Below, in pieces: positions 11,093 to 22,992 of a stretch of 64,000 nt of DNA. A program made the translations under genes and the position numbers. The notes under the pieces are model-generated. The model ran no database searches and was not told the DNA's origin. It was given only the letters and a program-made list of their open reading frames with translations. The DNA lies in contig CP075493.1 in assembly GCA_021613535.1 (NCBI GenBank), positions 4,526,001 through 4,590,000 of the forward strand, read 5' to 3'. Numbering within the stretch: the first letter of the stretch is position 1; every line of letters begins with the position of its first letter. Source of the stretch: Adineta vaga (taxonomy: Eukaryota; Rotifera).

Positions 11093-12829
11093 ATGAATTT
11101 AGAATTCTTAGCTAATGAATTATTACTTGATCTATTCGATTATCTTCATCCAATTGAATTGCTTCATGCATTCTATGGTTTAAATATTCGTTTCAATAAT
11201 CTACTCTCTCTTTATCTTCAAACTCAATGCTTAGATTGTCGATCAATATCGAAACAAAATTTTGATTATCTTTGCAAAACAATTCTTCCTTGTATATCTG
11301 ATCAAATCATTTCAATTCATCTTTCGAATGGTGATGATGTACCCGGTGAACTCGATCAATTTTTTTCTTATGGATTTCAATTTCAACATTTGCATAATTT
11401 ACAAACATTATCATTATCTCATATTCGTTCAACAGAATTAGTTAATGAAATTCTCTTAGATTGTCCACAATTAGTTTCTTTGAATCTTATAAAATGTTAT
11501 TTTTATGATGATATTGAAACATCTAAACGATGTACGAATACAATTTGGAATTTATCGAAATTAAAATCGTGCTATCTAGATATTGAATATTGGACTTACT
11601 TCAAAAATTCTCTACCAACATGAATTTCATCATCTCTTCAAACTTTATCGATAGAAAATAATTACATATCTTTAGATAATTTAATTTCAATATTTAATTC
11701 TACACCTAATTTAAACAATTTTACTGTTGAAGTATCATCTTCTACTACAAAGAATGATCAACAAGTTTCATTTACAATTCCACGATTAAAGAAACTGAAT
11801 ATGAAATTTTATGAATCATTTCATATTTTAAGTTATTTTCTTAAGAATTTACCGAATTTATCTGAATTAATTATTGAAACTGACGAAATATGGATCGATG
11901 GTTATCAATGGGAAGATATTCTAATGAATTATTTAAAACAATTGAAAATCTTTCATTTACTAATGTTCTATCAAATCAATTCAGAGAAAAATATCATCGA
12001 TGAAATAACTTATTTGATCGAATCATTTCAAACAACATTTTGGTTGAATGAATATCAAAAATTTATTCGATGTGATTATCATTCAGAACATGGGCGAACT
12101 TGTCTCTATACACTTCCGTATGGTTTTCGAAAATTTAAGTCAGACACCTGCAATATGTCGATATCAACATATCCGAAAGAGAAAATGTCGAAAGCATTTC
12201 ATTCCGTTCGATCTGTCGTTCTTAGTTCTGTAACAAATGAATTTGCATCGAAAACATCCGTTCAATTGTCGAATATTCAACATCTTGAATTATATTATCC
12301 ATTTGATGATAAATTTTGGTTAGTTTTAACGAACTTCGATCGTTTAAGATCATTAGAAATCATTTCTATACCATTTCTATCGGAAACCGATCGACACATT
12401 GATTATGTTTATTCATTAATTGAACGTTCTAAATATCTTTATTCGTTATCAATGGATTATTTAGTTCTAGAAGAATTATCGACAATGTCAACTCCAATTA
12501 AATCTATTCGTCGATTAAATCTAATGGCTAATGATGGACATTTCTATGGATCTGAATGTATTTCATTAATACAATCATGTTTCGGTAATCAATGTGAAAT
12601 TTTATTCATCAATCTTGAAAATCGAACGATTGCTTTGGATATTATTCATCAAATGTCTTATCTTCGAGTATTAATATTTCAATGTCAAGATGATCAATGG
12701 GAAGATAATCAGGAAACGATGTCAACTACTGATGAACTTCTTCCATATTTCAAACAACATCTATCATCGAACTGTTCTATTCTACGAGATGAACATGAAT
12801 CAAATATCATTCAATTATGGATTCGTTAA
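11093..12829 (+). pseudogene. F-box/LRR-like protein gene with one in-frame TGA
   Basis: From ATG 11093 to TAA 12829 one frame of 579 codons is open except for a TGA at 11621-11623. The N-terminus matches an F-box (FLANELLLDLFDYLHPIELL), expected to bind SKP1 in an SCF ubiquitin ligase. It is followed by irregular leucine-rich strands such as LQTLSLSHI and LVSLNLIKC. The paralogue at 38716-40467 aligns along the whole length: LPTxISSSL here, where x is the stop, corresponds to VPTVISSSL there, and the motif GYQWE recurs in both. So the stop is a point change inside a once intact gene. Everything downstream has remained open for 402 codons, so the loss is recent, or it is a sequencing error, or the codon is read through. 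An upstream ATG at 11030 is in frame but less likely. Confidence 0.75.
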
Positions 12830-12880
12830 GTTATTCTGTTTTTGTTATAGTTATATAAAAAAATAAAAGAAGAAATAAAA

Positions 12881-15800
12881 TTAACATGTTTTTGTAATAA
12901 AACCAATATTACTCGTTCCAGCTAATGCAATAACTAAATCTTCCATAGAATCTCGATTAAAATCACCATATGCAATTGAATAAGGTATGGATTGATATCC
13001 AGTAGCAAAATTTGTTATTTTTCTAAAATTTCCGTTTTCATAATCTTCAAGAATACTAACTCGATTTGTACCATGATCAGTAATAATAATATCTAATTTA
13101 TTATTTCTATACATATCAAGTACAGTTATAGATGAAGGACGAGAACCCGATTCTAAATAGTAATAGGACACGTTCGAAAACGTTCCATTTTCATTTCCAA
13201 ATAGAATACCAATGGATTCATTGAGATAATTAGCAACGAGAATATCTAACCAATTGTCATGATTTAAATCGACAAGAGCAACTGAAACTGGTGAAGTACC
13301 TTTACCTGTTGAAATCGTCGTTTGATTAGTAAATGATCCATCACCAAATCCGAGAAAAATACCGATATTTTCAGCATCTGAATTAGTAACAACAAGATCC
13401 GTATATTTATCATTATTTAAATCGCCAGCAGCAACTGATTGTGGAACAGATCTATTTCCCGTTGAAAGTGTTGTTTGAACAAGAAATGGTTCACAACAAA
13501 AAGCAAGAAATACTCCAATATTCGACGTTCCATAATTAGCAACAACAATATCATCTTGTTGATCATCATTAAAGTCTCCAATAGCTAAAGATAATGGACT
13601 TGATTGATCTCCTGTTGTATACATGATTTGTAGAGCAAAAGTACCATCATTATTACCATAATATATTCGTAATGTATTCTTTTCTGAACTAGTTGTAATA
13701 ATATCTAATACAACATCATTATTGAAATCATGCGCTATTAAAGCCGATGGTTTATCAATAAATTGAATTGAATATTTGATTTCTTCGAGAAAAAATCCAT
13801 TTTTCGTAGCAAGTAAGACTCCAACTTGATTATTAATCATATTAACAATTAAAATATCTAACCAATAATCACCATTAAAATCACCAAGAGTTATCATACT
13901 TGGTGTAGTATTCAATCCAGTCGAATAATTTATTTGTCGTTCGAAACTTCCATTTAAATTTCCAAAAAATATTGTTAGACTACTTGCATTATAATTCGTT
14001 ACTGCAATATCAAGATAAGTATCATTATCGAAATCACCTTTTGCTAATGTATTTGGACTTGTACCAGATCCTGTTGAATAAATTGTTTGATTATCAAATG
14101 TACCATTACCTTGATTGAAAAATAGATGAATACTATTCGAACTACTAATCGCTAATGCAATATCCGATAAATTATCATAATTAAAATCTCCTGTAATCAT
14201 CGAAGATGGATAAGAATGATTCACATTCGAATAAATTCCAATATTTTCAAAACTTCCATTACAAAAACCAGTAAATATCGAAAAAAAACTCTGAAAAATA
14301 TTCACTGTTACAATATCTAAACATTGATCATCATCAAAATAACCACTGGCAATTAAATGTGCTTCACGAAACGAATTCGTTGAAAAGACGATTGGTGAAC
14401 GAAATGTTCCATTTCCATATCCTAGAAATACACTTCCTGTTGCTTGTCCATCTGTACTACTAACAATATCAAGATTCTTATCATTATCGAAATCATCTAC
14501 TATAACGAAAATGGGATGCGAACGAAGATCAATTGCATATGTAATTTGATTTAATAATGATGTATATTGATAACCAAGAAAGATACTAAGCGTATTTGTG
14601 CCTGAATTTGTAACGACAAGATCTGACCACGTATCATCATTGATATTTGCAATAACAATGGCAGATGGACGAGAATTACTACCAGTTGAATATGTTGTTA
14701 TCATACGAAATGTTCCATTTTGAAGTCCATAGAAAATACTAATGGAATTACCTGCAAAATTTGCAATTGCTATATCAACATTTCCATCATGATTAAAATC
14801 TCCAAGAGCAAGATCCGATGGTAAAGAATTTGCACCTGTTGAATAAGTGAGTTCATCAGAAAAACTTCCGTTTTGTGATCCAAATCGAATCTCTAATTCT
14901 TCGGTACCATAATCTACAATAGCTAAGTCAAGTTGACCGTCATGATTGAAATCGTGAACAGCAATGGCTACTGGTTGTGAAGCAGCACCTACCGTATATA
15001 CACTCGAAGTTTTCAATGCACCATAATCATAACCAAGAAGAATGGCAACATCATCAGCTAATGCATATGTAACAATAATATCCAAACGATTATCATGATT
15101 AACATTATCAATTGTTAATGCCCATGGTCCAGAATTATTTCCAGTTGAGTAAGTTTTTTGATCATCAAATGTTCCATTTGAAAAACCAAGAAAAATACCT
15201 ACATTATCATTACGATAATTTGCAACAATAATATCCGATATATTATCATTATTTAGATCATTAATCGAAATGGAATAGGGCGCTGCATAAAGATCATTTT
15301 GATACACAACTTCTCTATCAAATTTTTCATTATCACTTCCGAAATAAATCACAATATTATTACTTAAACCATATGCAATTACGAGATCAAGTTGTTTATC
15401 ATGATCTATATCTTCGATTGCGATTGACGTTGCACTTAAACCATATTTTGATGTATAAATTGTTTGATTTCGAAATGTTCCATTTTTCTGATTGAAAAAT
15501 ATACTAAAATTACTTGCAAATGAATCGACAACAATAATATCTAGATATGCATCATTATTCATATCAGCAATATCAAGAACATCAGGATTTGTAATACTAT
15601 CAATACTATATACCGTTTGATTCGTAAACGTTCCATTACAATATCCAAAAAATAATCCAATATTTTGTATATTATATTTTCCAATAACGAAATCTACACA
15701 ATGGTCATTATTAAAATCACCAATACTAATCGATCTTGGATATGATCCACTTTCGAGTGGAATCGTTTGTATTGATGAAAATGTTTCATTCGTATTTCCA

Positions 15801-17682
15801 AATAGAATTCCAATACTATCCAATTTTGAAAGAGCAATGATAATATCCAATTGTTGATCATTATTCAAATCAATTGTTCGAAGAGATGATGGTGTAGAAT
15901 GTGAACCTGTTGAATATGTTGTTTGATTGGAGAATTTTCCATTTGTTAAACCAAAGAATATTCCAATATTATCTCCTTGATTATTTCCAACAATAATATC
16001 TGTTTGATTATCATGATTAAGATCTGCTGTAACAATTGATTTTGGATTAGAAAAATCACCTGTCGAATAAGTATTATCAAGTTTAAAAACTCCTGGATCA
16101 TATCCAAGATAAATTCCGATACTATTTGTTCCATAATTAGTCACGAGAATATCTAAACGATTGTCATTATTTATATCACTTGTAATAATCGATGATGGAT
16201 ACGTAGAGAAACCATTTACATAGCTTTTTCGATTGGTAAATGTAAGATTTTTATCTCCAAGACAGACTAAAATCTTACTATTCAAATAATCAACTACAAT
16301 TATATCTAACATCATATCTTTATTTAAATCAGCAGTTATGATATATGATGGACCGTAGATACTCGTATTGAAAAGTATTTGTTGTTTTTCAAAAGTTCCT
16401 TGACCCGTACCACGAAATAAACCAAGATTTCCTGTACCAGAATTAGAAACAATAATATCCAAGTAATTGTCATCATCAAAATCTCCAACAGCAAGTGAAT
16501 ACGGACGAGATTGAAAACCAGTTGAATACATTGTTTGTTCAGAAAAAGAATTATTATGATTATTCAGTAGAACACCAATATTATTATCACCATTATTCAT
16601 AAAAACAATATCAAGATAATTATCATAATTAAAATCAGCGAGAATAGTCAAATACGGAATCGAATCGTAACCAGTAAAATATGTTGTTAACAATGAAAAA
16701 TTTCCATCACCTTGTCCAAGAAATATATCTATGCAATTAGTACCATAATTTACAATAATCAAATCTAATTTTTTATCATTATTCAAATCACCAACATCGA
16801 CTGAAAGTGGTCGTGATACACCTGTAGATATGAGTAATGAAAGTTCAAAACTTCCATTACCATCACCAATGAAAATGCCAATTGTATGCGTACCATAATT
16901 TGCAACAACAATATCCAATCGATTATCATTATTAAAATCGCCAATATCAACAGAATAGGGCGATGAACTCAAACCAGTTGAATAGTTTATTTGTGAAGCT
17001 AAAACACCCTTGCCAATGCCTAAACTAACACCTATATTATTCGTATTTGAATTTGCGACGACAACATCTAAGAATGTATCATTATTAAAATTGCCAATCG
17101 CAATTGATCGTGGATTGGAATTTTGATTTTTAAAATTAATTGGCATTGAGTGGAATTTCAATGTACATGGAAGGTCTAAAAAATACTCTAATTCGTTTTA
17201 TCAGATCTTTTCAAAATCCAATCGTCTACCTTTCTTCTTTCCCGAAGTTAAACATACGATTATGATACTAACAGTTATTGCTAAAATTGTAAATAGAATA
17301 AAACTTGAATATCCAATATATGAGAGTAATCCTGCTTGACGACATCGTCTCCTATACGTAAAAGTATCATCGTCATCAATGAAATTGACAAAACCTAAAA
17401 ATTGATCTTACCAAAGCTTTGTTCCCCAATGTTTCTTTGTTAAATTATGATGAAAAATATCAATAAGTTCATTTTCTGGTAGAGTAGGAAGTAGAGAAAA
17501 AGTTGATCGTAAACTAGATAAACCTTTTCCTCCTTGTCGTTCGTTTTCAGGAACTGGTAGTCTAACCATTGGTATCTCATTCTGAACTGTAATCACATTG
17601 TTCTATCGAGAGAAAAAAAGAACCTATCATAAGAAAGATTGTTTGTATTACATAAAATCATACTTACATTTGTAGTAGACAT
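12881..17682 (-). CDS. Type II membrane protein with 28 FG-GAP/VCBS repeats
   Basis: Exons 17682-17668, 17602-17412, 17351-17230 and 17175-12881 give 1,540 residues. The cytoplasmic head is about 70 residues (MSTTN, then NVITVQNEIP...). One TM helix lies at about residues 77-103 (YSSFILFTILAITVSIIIVC), preceded by RRCRQ and followed by KKKD. The rest is a regular array of about 51-residue units: STG, then a Ca-binding loop of the DFNNDNxLD type, VVANYGTNxIGIFLG, and GNGTF. I count 28 loops. FG-GAP repeats build seven-bladed beta-propellers as in integrin alpha chains, so 28 fits four propellers. There is no signal peptide or stop-transfer at the C-terminus. Likely role: cell-surface adhesion or recognition (inference). 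It ends only 51 bases from the convergent F-box-like gene. Confidence 0.88.
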
Positions 17683-18098
17683 ATTTCTATTTGAAATAAT
17701 TAATCGAATGGTAATACCAATATACGCCCTTATAGTTTTCTTCTTTTTGTATCAATGATCACGTTTTGTATACCTTATTAATGAAAATGAATCTTTTCTC
17801 TATACATGATTGTGTATTATTATATTCTCTACCGATTAATTAGACGTAAGATAAAAAAAAACCTATAGCGTTCTTTTTTTCAATGAATACCATATTCTAT
17901 TGTGATATGTAAGTGTACTGAATAGCATATGAATAATACAGAAAAGAAACATAATATAAATACATTAGTTTCGATCATATCGGAAATCTATTATTTAAAT
18001 ATCATTCTATCACAGCTTTTTTGTACAAAAAAAATTGACTAGAAGTACATCATAAGAAAGAGATTTGTACAAAAAATAAATAGAAAGAGAATAATACA
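17683..18098. other. Intergenic
   Basis: About 400 AT-rich bases between two minus-strand genes. It should include the promoter of the FG-GAP gene and the 3' UTR of the IAP gene. No gene was seen. Confidence 0.5.
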
Positions 18099-19292
18099 CT
18101 ACGAATTGATTCTTACAAAACATTGAATAGTTTGTCTACAAATAGGACAAGTACGAAGAGCATATCCACATGATACACATGCACATAAATGACCACAAGG
18201 CATACAAGCTAGTTGTTTTTCTTCTGTGAGACATATTAGACATTCTCCTGTGGATTGTTTTGATGATGATGATGAAGATGAATTTTGTGATTGTAATGCT
18301 TTGGATGGAGTAATAATTTTATCTCGACAACCTTTGATATGATCGATTTGTTTTTTAAGTATTAAACATGCCATTGTTAAATCAATATCTGATGCAAAAT
18401 CATCATTTTTTACTTTAAATTGATCTTCAATACAACGTTTGATAACATTCAATTGATATTGTGATTGAAGACGTTTTACAATGGGTAAATCAAGTCTTGC
18501 TGATACGATTTGTGCAAGTTCACCAACACTAAGCTTATCTGTTTGTGGTAGTATTCGTTTTTTTGATGATTGAATTTTTCCATATAATTTTTCACCACAA
18601 AGATGTTTAGCATAGATACAATTGGGAAACCATCGTGCATGTTCAATAATTGGCTTATCATTTGGTCCCCATTTGTGTAATGAACCATTACAATAGAAAC
18701 ATGTTACAATATTATTTACGCCTGAATAGAAAAATCCAGCACGAACTAATTCGTCAACACTCGGTGCATCAGTGGGCCATGTAGTTTTTGAAAATGTCTC
18801 TTCTCGACGAGCAATGCCAGTCATAACTGGATGAACAGGTGCCAATTTTTCAATTAATGCATCATTGATGATTTTTGGCAATGATAATACAGGTGATATA
18901 GAAAGAACAAATGGACATTGTGGTGCAAGTCCAGCATGAACTGTAAATGGATCATCATAGATTGTCCATTCATGACAAATTGTATTACAATAGATACATA
19001 TGACACGATCACTGGTATTGCATGAAAACCATCCTGCATCTGCCATTGATTCCCTAGTTGGCGTTAAATGTTGCCAATGTGAAAGACTACGAATTCGTAC
19101 TTGTTTTATTGATTGTAATTCATTGAAAAAAGATTTTATTTGTGGAATAATTTCTTGTTCTTTTTCGGTAATTGTTTGTAAAACAAAATTGGATGATTTA
19201 AGTTGATTAGTTTGACATGTCGATGAACAATTATTATGAACATGTCCTTGTTTAGTAAAGTCTTCAGTTTCTATAATCTCGGTAGTGGCCAT
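18099..19292 (-). CDS. Inhibitor-of-apoptosis protein, two BIR domains and RING
   Basis: A single exon of 397 residues. BIR 1 covers about residues 66-130 with zinc ligands C99, C102, H119, C126. BIR 2 covers about 163-230 with C198, C201, H218, C225. A UBA-like helical segment follows (about 255-315). A Ser-rich linker leads to a C-terminal RING of IAP type (CLICLTEEKQLACMPCGHLC, then TCPICR). Proteins of this plan bind and ubiquitinate caspases and other targets, acting as E3 ligases in apoptosis and NF-kB signalling. Arthropod IAPs also have two BIRs plus RING; vertebrate XIAP has three. All zinc ligands are present, so it should be functional. The missing introns are unusual for a metazoan gene and could reflect retroposition. 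Confidence 0.93.
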   Translation of the reverse strand: MATTEIIETEDFTKQGHVHNNCSSTCQTNQLKSSNFVLQTITEKEQEIIPQIKSFFNELQSIKQVRIRSLSHWQHLTPTRESMADAGWFSCNTSDRVICIYCNTICHEWTIYDDPFTVHAGLAPQCPFVLSISPVLSLPKIINDALIEKLAPVHPVMTGIARREETFSKTTWPTDAPSVDELVRAGFFYSGVNNIVTCFYCNGSLHKWGPNDKPIIEHARWFPNCIYAKHLCGEKLYGKIQSSKKRILPQTDKLSVGELAQIVSARLDLPIVKRLQSQYQLNVIKRCIEDQFKVKNDDFASDIDLTMACLILKKQIDHIKGCRDKIITPSKALQSQNSSSSSSSKQSTGECLICLTEEKQLACMPCGHLCACVSCGYALRTCPICRQTIQCFVRINS

Positions 19293-20428
19293 GTATAAAA
19301 TAAATATTTTGTAAAATATGACCGAAAAAACTCTTACGTATTGCCTGGAAGTTTATGGGCATCTCAGAGAAAGTAATACTATATATATATACGTTAATAG
19401 AAAGGAAAAAACCCTTTTTCTCGTTTAATGTTTATGTGTCATTATGAATACACAGAACAGAGAAAAAAATCTACGTACTTCGTTTTATTAAAAAATATCT
19501 TGCGTTCTACAGTTTTATTCCCTTTCATTTTACTTTGATAAAATATTTGATAATATTTAATTACCTATGTATCAAGTTTCTTTTCTATTCCTTTCATCTA
19601 TATCTTACTTACAAGAAAAATCCCATTGAAATGTTTTTACAATACTGAAACATTCCCAATAGCTAACAAACACGTGCATCATGGCATGTTTTTTTCTTTC
19701 TTTCTTTCTTCTACTGATGAATGTTAATAAACATATACGTATATAGATTGTCAAGAACAAAAAATAAGAATATGACGTTTGTTGGAGAAATAACTTTTGT
19801 CGTTCTCTCTTTTTTACCAACTGATGATTACATCGAACGTTTTGGATCTCGAATATTCGCAAATGTACTATTACGACTTCAACCATATATTTATTGTCGA
19901 TAAAGATAAAAAAAAAAGAAAGGTTTTTTTCCATGTTTGATGAGTGCACATACACATACTTTTTTTTACACCCTCGTTTCACTTGGAAAAATGACATCAG
20001 AAAGAAAATTATTGACGCAATTTATCATCAATCATCCATTAAAAGTAAAATAATCACGACTAAACAAACAAGCATCACAAATATTTTTCAATCTCGCCAA
20101 CCATACTTTACAGTGTTTTTCTTACAAACATATATATGGAGTTTTTACTATTGAGATAATGATAAGATATGATTAGAATTCTGTGGAGTTAAATAAGTTT
20201 ACAATAGAAGTACGACAATTAAGTATCTATTATTTGTGTTGACTATGTTTTGATTTGGATGATTAGTAAGCCATCTATGTATTTTATAATAGATACAAAT
20301 ATTATATCAAATTATTAACATCAATCTAATAGTTAATCCACCATAGAGACCTAGAAAAATAGTTATGAGATACAGAATACTATAGTTTTCTATGTGCGAA
20401 ATAACTAGAATAATTGTTAGCATTTTTC
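19293..20428. other. Intergenic, no gene recognised
   Basis: 1.1 kb with open frames on both strands (for example 19605-19997), but these have biased composition, overlap one another and show no domain. It contains the IAP promoter side and a short TA-rich tract near 19380. Confidence 0.45.
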
Positions 20429-20637
20429 TCATGTTTCAACAAATAATTCATTGATCAGTGGACGAATTAACGTCGATGAAACAGGTTCGGGACGAACCTT
20501 GGTGAATATGTTAAGGGCAGGTGGAACAAATAGAGAATCAACAGAGTCAGCTAATGTTTTCAAACATGCTGAATTATAGATACATTCAAGTGTTGATAGT
20601 TGAAGATCAAATGAAGGTAAACAATCACGAGCTACGC
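20429..20637 (-). pseudogene. Fragment of a secreted Cys-containing protein family
   Basis: The minus strand encodes about 69 residues (VARDCLPSFDLQ, then LECIYNSACLKTLADSV, then RPLINELFVET) before TGA. The spaced Cys residues and LINELFVE resemble a family of uncharacterised proteins I associate with bdelloids, in which a Trp usually follows; here the codon after VET is TGA, which could be a mutated TGG. A splice-acceptor-like AG precedes the first codon, but no convincing upstream exon or start was found. Probably a decayed gene piece. Confidence 0.35.
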
Positions 20638-21055
20638 CTAATTATTGGATATTAATCAGCTGGTAATCATTTTTCCAAGCGCTGCAAGTAATTAGTTGAA
20701 TTGACAAATGACAAAACTATTTTAAATATCATGCCAAGAAATTCATATTCAGTAATAATTATAATGATCTTGAGTGCTGAATCAAGATATATGTACCCAA
20801 CTGACTTATAAAATGCATACATCGAGCAATATTGTACAAAAATGATATTCACAACAAAATGTACAACTCGAACTAATAATCGTAAAAGAATTTAAGAATA
20901 ATCATTTAAAATTACTATTTCAATAATGAATATTTTCTATATTGAATTTAAAGTCATCTCGAACAGTTTGAGAAACAAAGAATTCTCTAAGAAATCAAAT
21001 ATTACTATCTTATGTTCCCAATGAGATGAATAAGATAGAGAATCGATATTAGTCT
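20638..21055. other. Intergenic
   Basis: No gene or repeat recognised. Confidence 0.45.
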
Positions 21056-21292
21056 TCATTTATTTTGCTCTTGATCAAGTTTCGATATATTTTCTTCAAT
21101 ATTTTTTATCAATTGCATCTTTAATTCATGATAAATTTTCAATTTTTCTTCTTGTTGTTTTTGTAATTGATTTAGTTCTTTCTGAAGTATATAATGCCAT
21201 GGATATAGAACTTTAACTTGAAAGCATAATGCACATGATGCAATGAGAAAATTTATAAAAGGTAAATATTTGTGAGCACTCAGATTGATCAT
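21056..21292 (-). CDS. Small membrane-anchored coiled-coil protein, unrecognised
   Basis: 78 codons from ATG to TAA. One hydrophobic helix (FINFLIASCALCFQV, about residues 12-26) is followed by a YPW motif and about 45 residues with strong coiled-coil heptads (LQKELNQLQKQQEEKLKIY). The topology, a short N-terminus with one TM and a charged helix, is common among small mitochondrial inner-membrane assembly factors, but I cannot match a family. The clean composition and well-formed helix make it more credible than nearby random frames. Confidence 0.4.
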   Translation of the reverse strand: MINLSAHKYLPFINFLIASCALCFQVKVLYPWHYILQKELNQLQKQQEEKLKIYHELKMQLIKNIEENISKLDQEQNK

Positions 21293-22140
21293 TTCATGAA
21301 GTTCAGAAAAAAATTCTCATACTCTCGAAAGGCGGGTAGGATTGTTTTTCATACATTGAATATATATAAGTGTTTGTTTTCGATTATGAATCGATATTAC
21401 TGTTGATATATTTACTTCTATTCATGTATATGAATAGAAATTTTTACTTCAATAAATAAAATGAATGAATCATTCAATATGGCAAATAATTATTTTGCTG
21501 AATGAGAAAAGAATTATTTATATCAGCCGAAAGCATTTAATATTGCAAGTACGAGGTAAATAGTATCCCTTGTATAGCTTTACTCTTTCTGTTCTGATTT
21601 ATGTTTCAAAGCTGCACAGCATTTCTTCACTTTCCTTTTCTGTTTCCAAATACTGAATTTTCAGTACTTTAAGCGCATCTTTATCTTCATTTTTAAAGAT
21701 TTATCAAACTGTATAAACAGCATGGAGAAAAATATTGCTCTAGTCTTGCATTTTTCACATCTTTTCTTTCCTCAGATTTGTCATCTCAAACACTTACACA
21801 CGCGATTGTCGACATATTTCATATATGTCGTGTACTTGAGCAATACAAATTATAAAGAAAATACGAGAGAAAACGTTTCTTTCAGTGAATGGTAAAATGT
21901 TTTTTTCTTTTAAAAAGTAATGAATTTGTTGCTCCATTTTTTTGTTATTCATTTTACACACGTCAGTATGTTGTCATTCTAACAACTGTCGCGTATTGTT
22001 AGCATTGCATCAGCTATGTTAAGTTGATAATGATCCCTTATCATACACAATTTGAGTATATATATATATATATGATTTTACACAATACAACTATCGTGCA
22101 TTTAGTTTAGTTACTTAATGCAACTCAAGTGTCAGATTAA
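21293..22140. other. Intergenic with TA microsatellite
   Basis: 850 AT-rich bases. A TA dinucleotide run lies at about 22057-22073. No gene recognised. Confidence 0.45.
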
Positions 22141-22173
22141 ACGATATTCTCAATGGGTTAGGCACATTCAAAT

Positions 22174-22236
22174 GGGCTGAAATTTTTAGAATATGTTGGG
22201 GCTATGGTGGAGAAGCTATGATAAAAATTTCAGCCC
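22174..22236. repeat. Small hairpin of the foldback element
   Basis: GGGCTGAAATTTTTA at 22174-22188 is the exact reverse complement of TAAAAATTTCAGCCC at 22222-22236, giving a 15-base stem and 33-base loop. It lies just left of the larger inverted repeat and may be part of the same non-coding element. Confidence 0.6.
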
Positions 22237-22300
22237 TGTATCATGATGTGGAAGGGAGATATTCACTAAACAAGGGTGAAAATAGCTCATCTGAGAACCT

Positions 22301-22598
22301 AAATTTCTCGGTCCCGGTTCATGGTAAATTCTTTTTTTTTTGTTAGAAAGAGCATGTCAAGCTGCGGTGCATGATGAGACTCTTTTTTTAAAAATCTCAC
22401 TAATTATTTAAAATAAAAAGAAAACAAGTTGTAGGTGTCAAAAAACCTCTGAAAATGGGGATCCAATTGTATAACTATTTTTATAAATTTCAAAACAAAG
22501 CTTAATTGAAAAAAAGGGTCTCATCATGCACCGCAGCTTGACATGCTCTTTCTAACAAAAAAAAAAAAAATTTACTATGAACCGGGACCGAGAAATTT
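22301..22598. repeat. Foldback (long inverted repeat), MITE-like
   Basis: The left arm (about 22301-22392, starting AAATTTCTCGGTCCCGGTTC) recurs as its reverse complement at about 22507-22598. The arms are about 92 bases and differ at only a few positions, including the length of a T/A run; the spacer is about 114 bases. The core AAGCTGCGGTGCATGATGAG is identical in both arms. There is no coding capacity. The structure is that of a foldback or miniature inverted-repeat element, and its GC-richer core stands out from the surrounding AT-rich DNA. I could not define target-site duplications. Confidence 0.75.
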
Positions 22599-22599
22599 G

Positions 22600-22992
22600 A
22601 GTTCTGCGTTCGAAAAAGTGTAAATCGAGAAAAAGTGAAAACATTTTTCTGAAGTGAATTTTTACGGTTTTCAGCGTTTTTACGCAATTTTTTGGTACAT
22701 TTGAGAAGAGTAATCAGAAACTATTCTATTTTTTTTTCTTGATATGTTTAAATAAACTTTTGTGAGGCTCGTTGAACTTCATTAATGGAGTAAATTTATA
22801 TTCCGCAACATGAACATAATAACCTTTCTTCAAATGCTCTACTAATATCGAAAACAGATTGGGTTAACCTTTTTCTATTAAAACTTATATTCATCAAAAG
22901 TATTTCGCGCCGTTACAAAAACTAAAACAGTAATTATAATTTAGAAATAATCATTTGATAAGAAAAAAGAGCGCCAAATATTAACATAACAA
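22600..22992. other. Intergenic upstream of the four-domain fusion gene
   Basis: Possibly the right flank of the foldback element (T- and A-rich, to about 22730), followed by the promoter region of the 943-codon gene. No gene was seen. Confidence 0.4.

Noticed and set aside
19605-19997. Open frame of 130 codons on the minus strand
   Set aside because: Low-complexity, overlaps frames on the other strand, no domain and no splice partners.
20480-20500. GGTTCGGGACGAACC, resembling a tRNA T-arm
   Set aside because: It lies inside the coding trace of the gene fragment and no matching anticodon arm or acceptor stem surrounds it.
20667-20852. Short frame beside the secreted-protein fragment
   Set aside because: No similarity to that family and no supporting splice sites.
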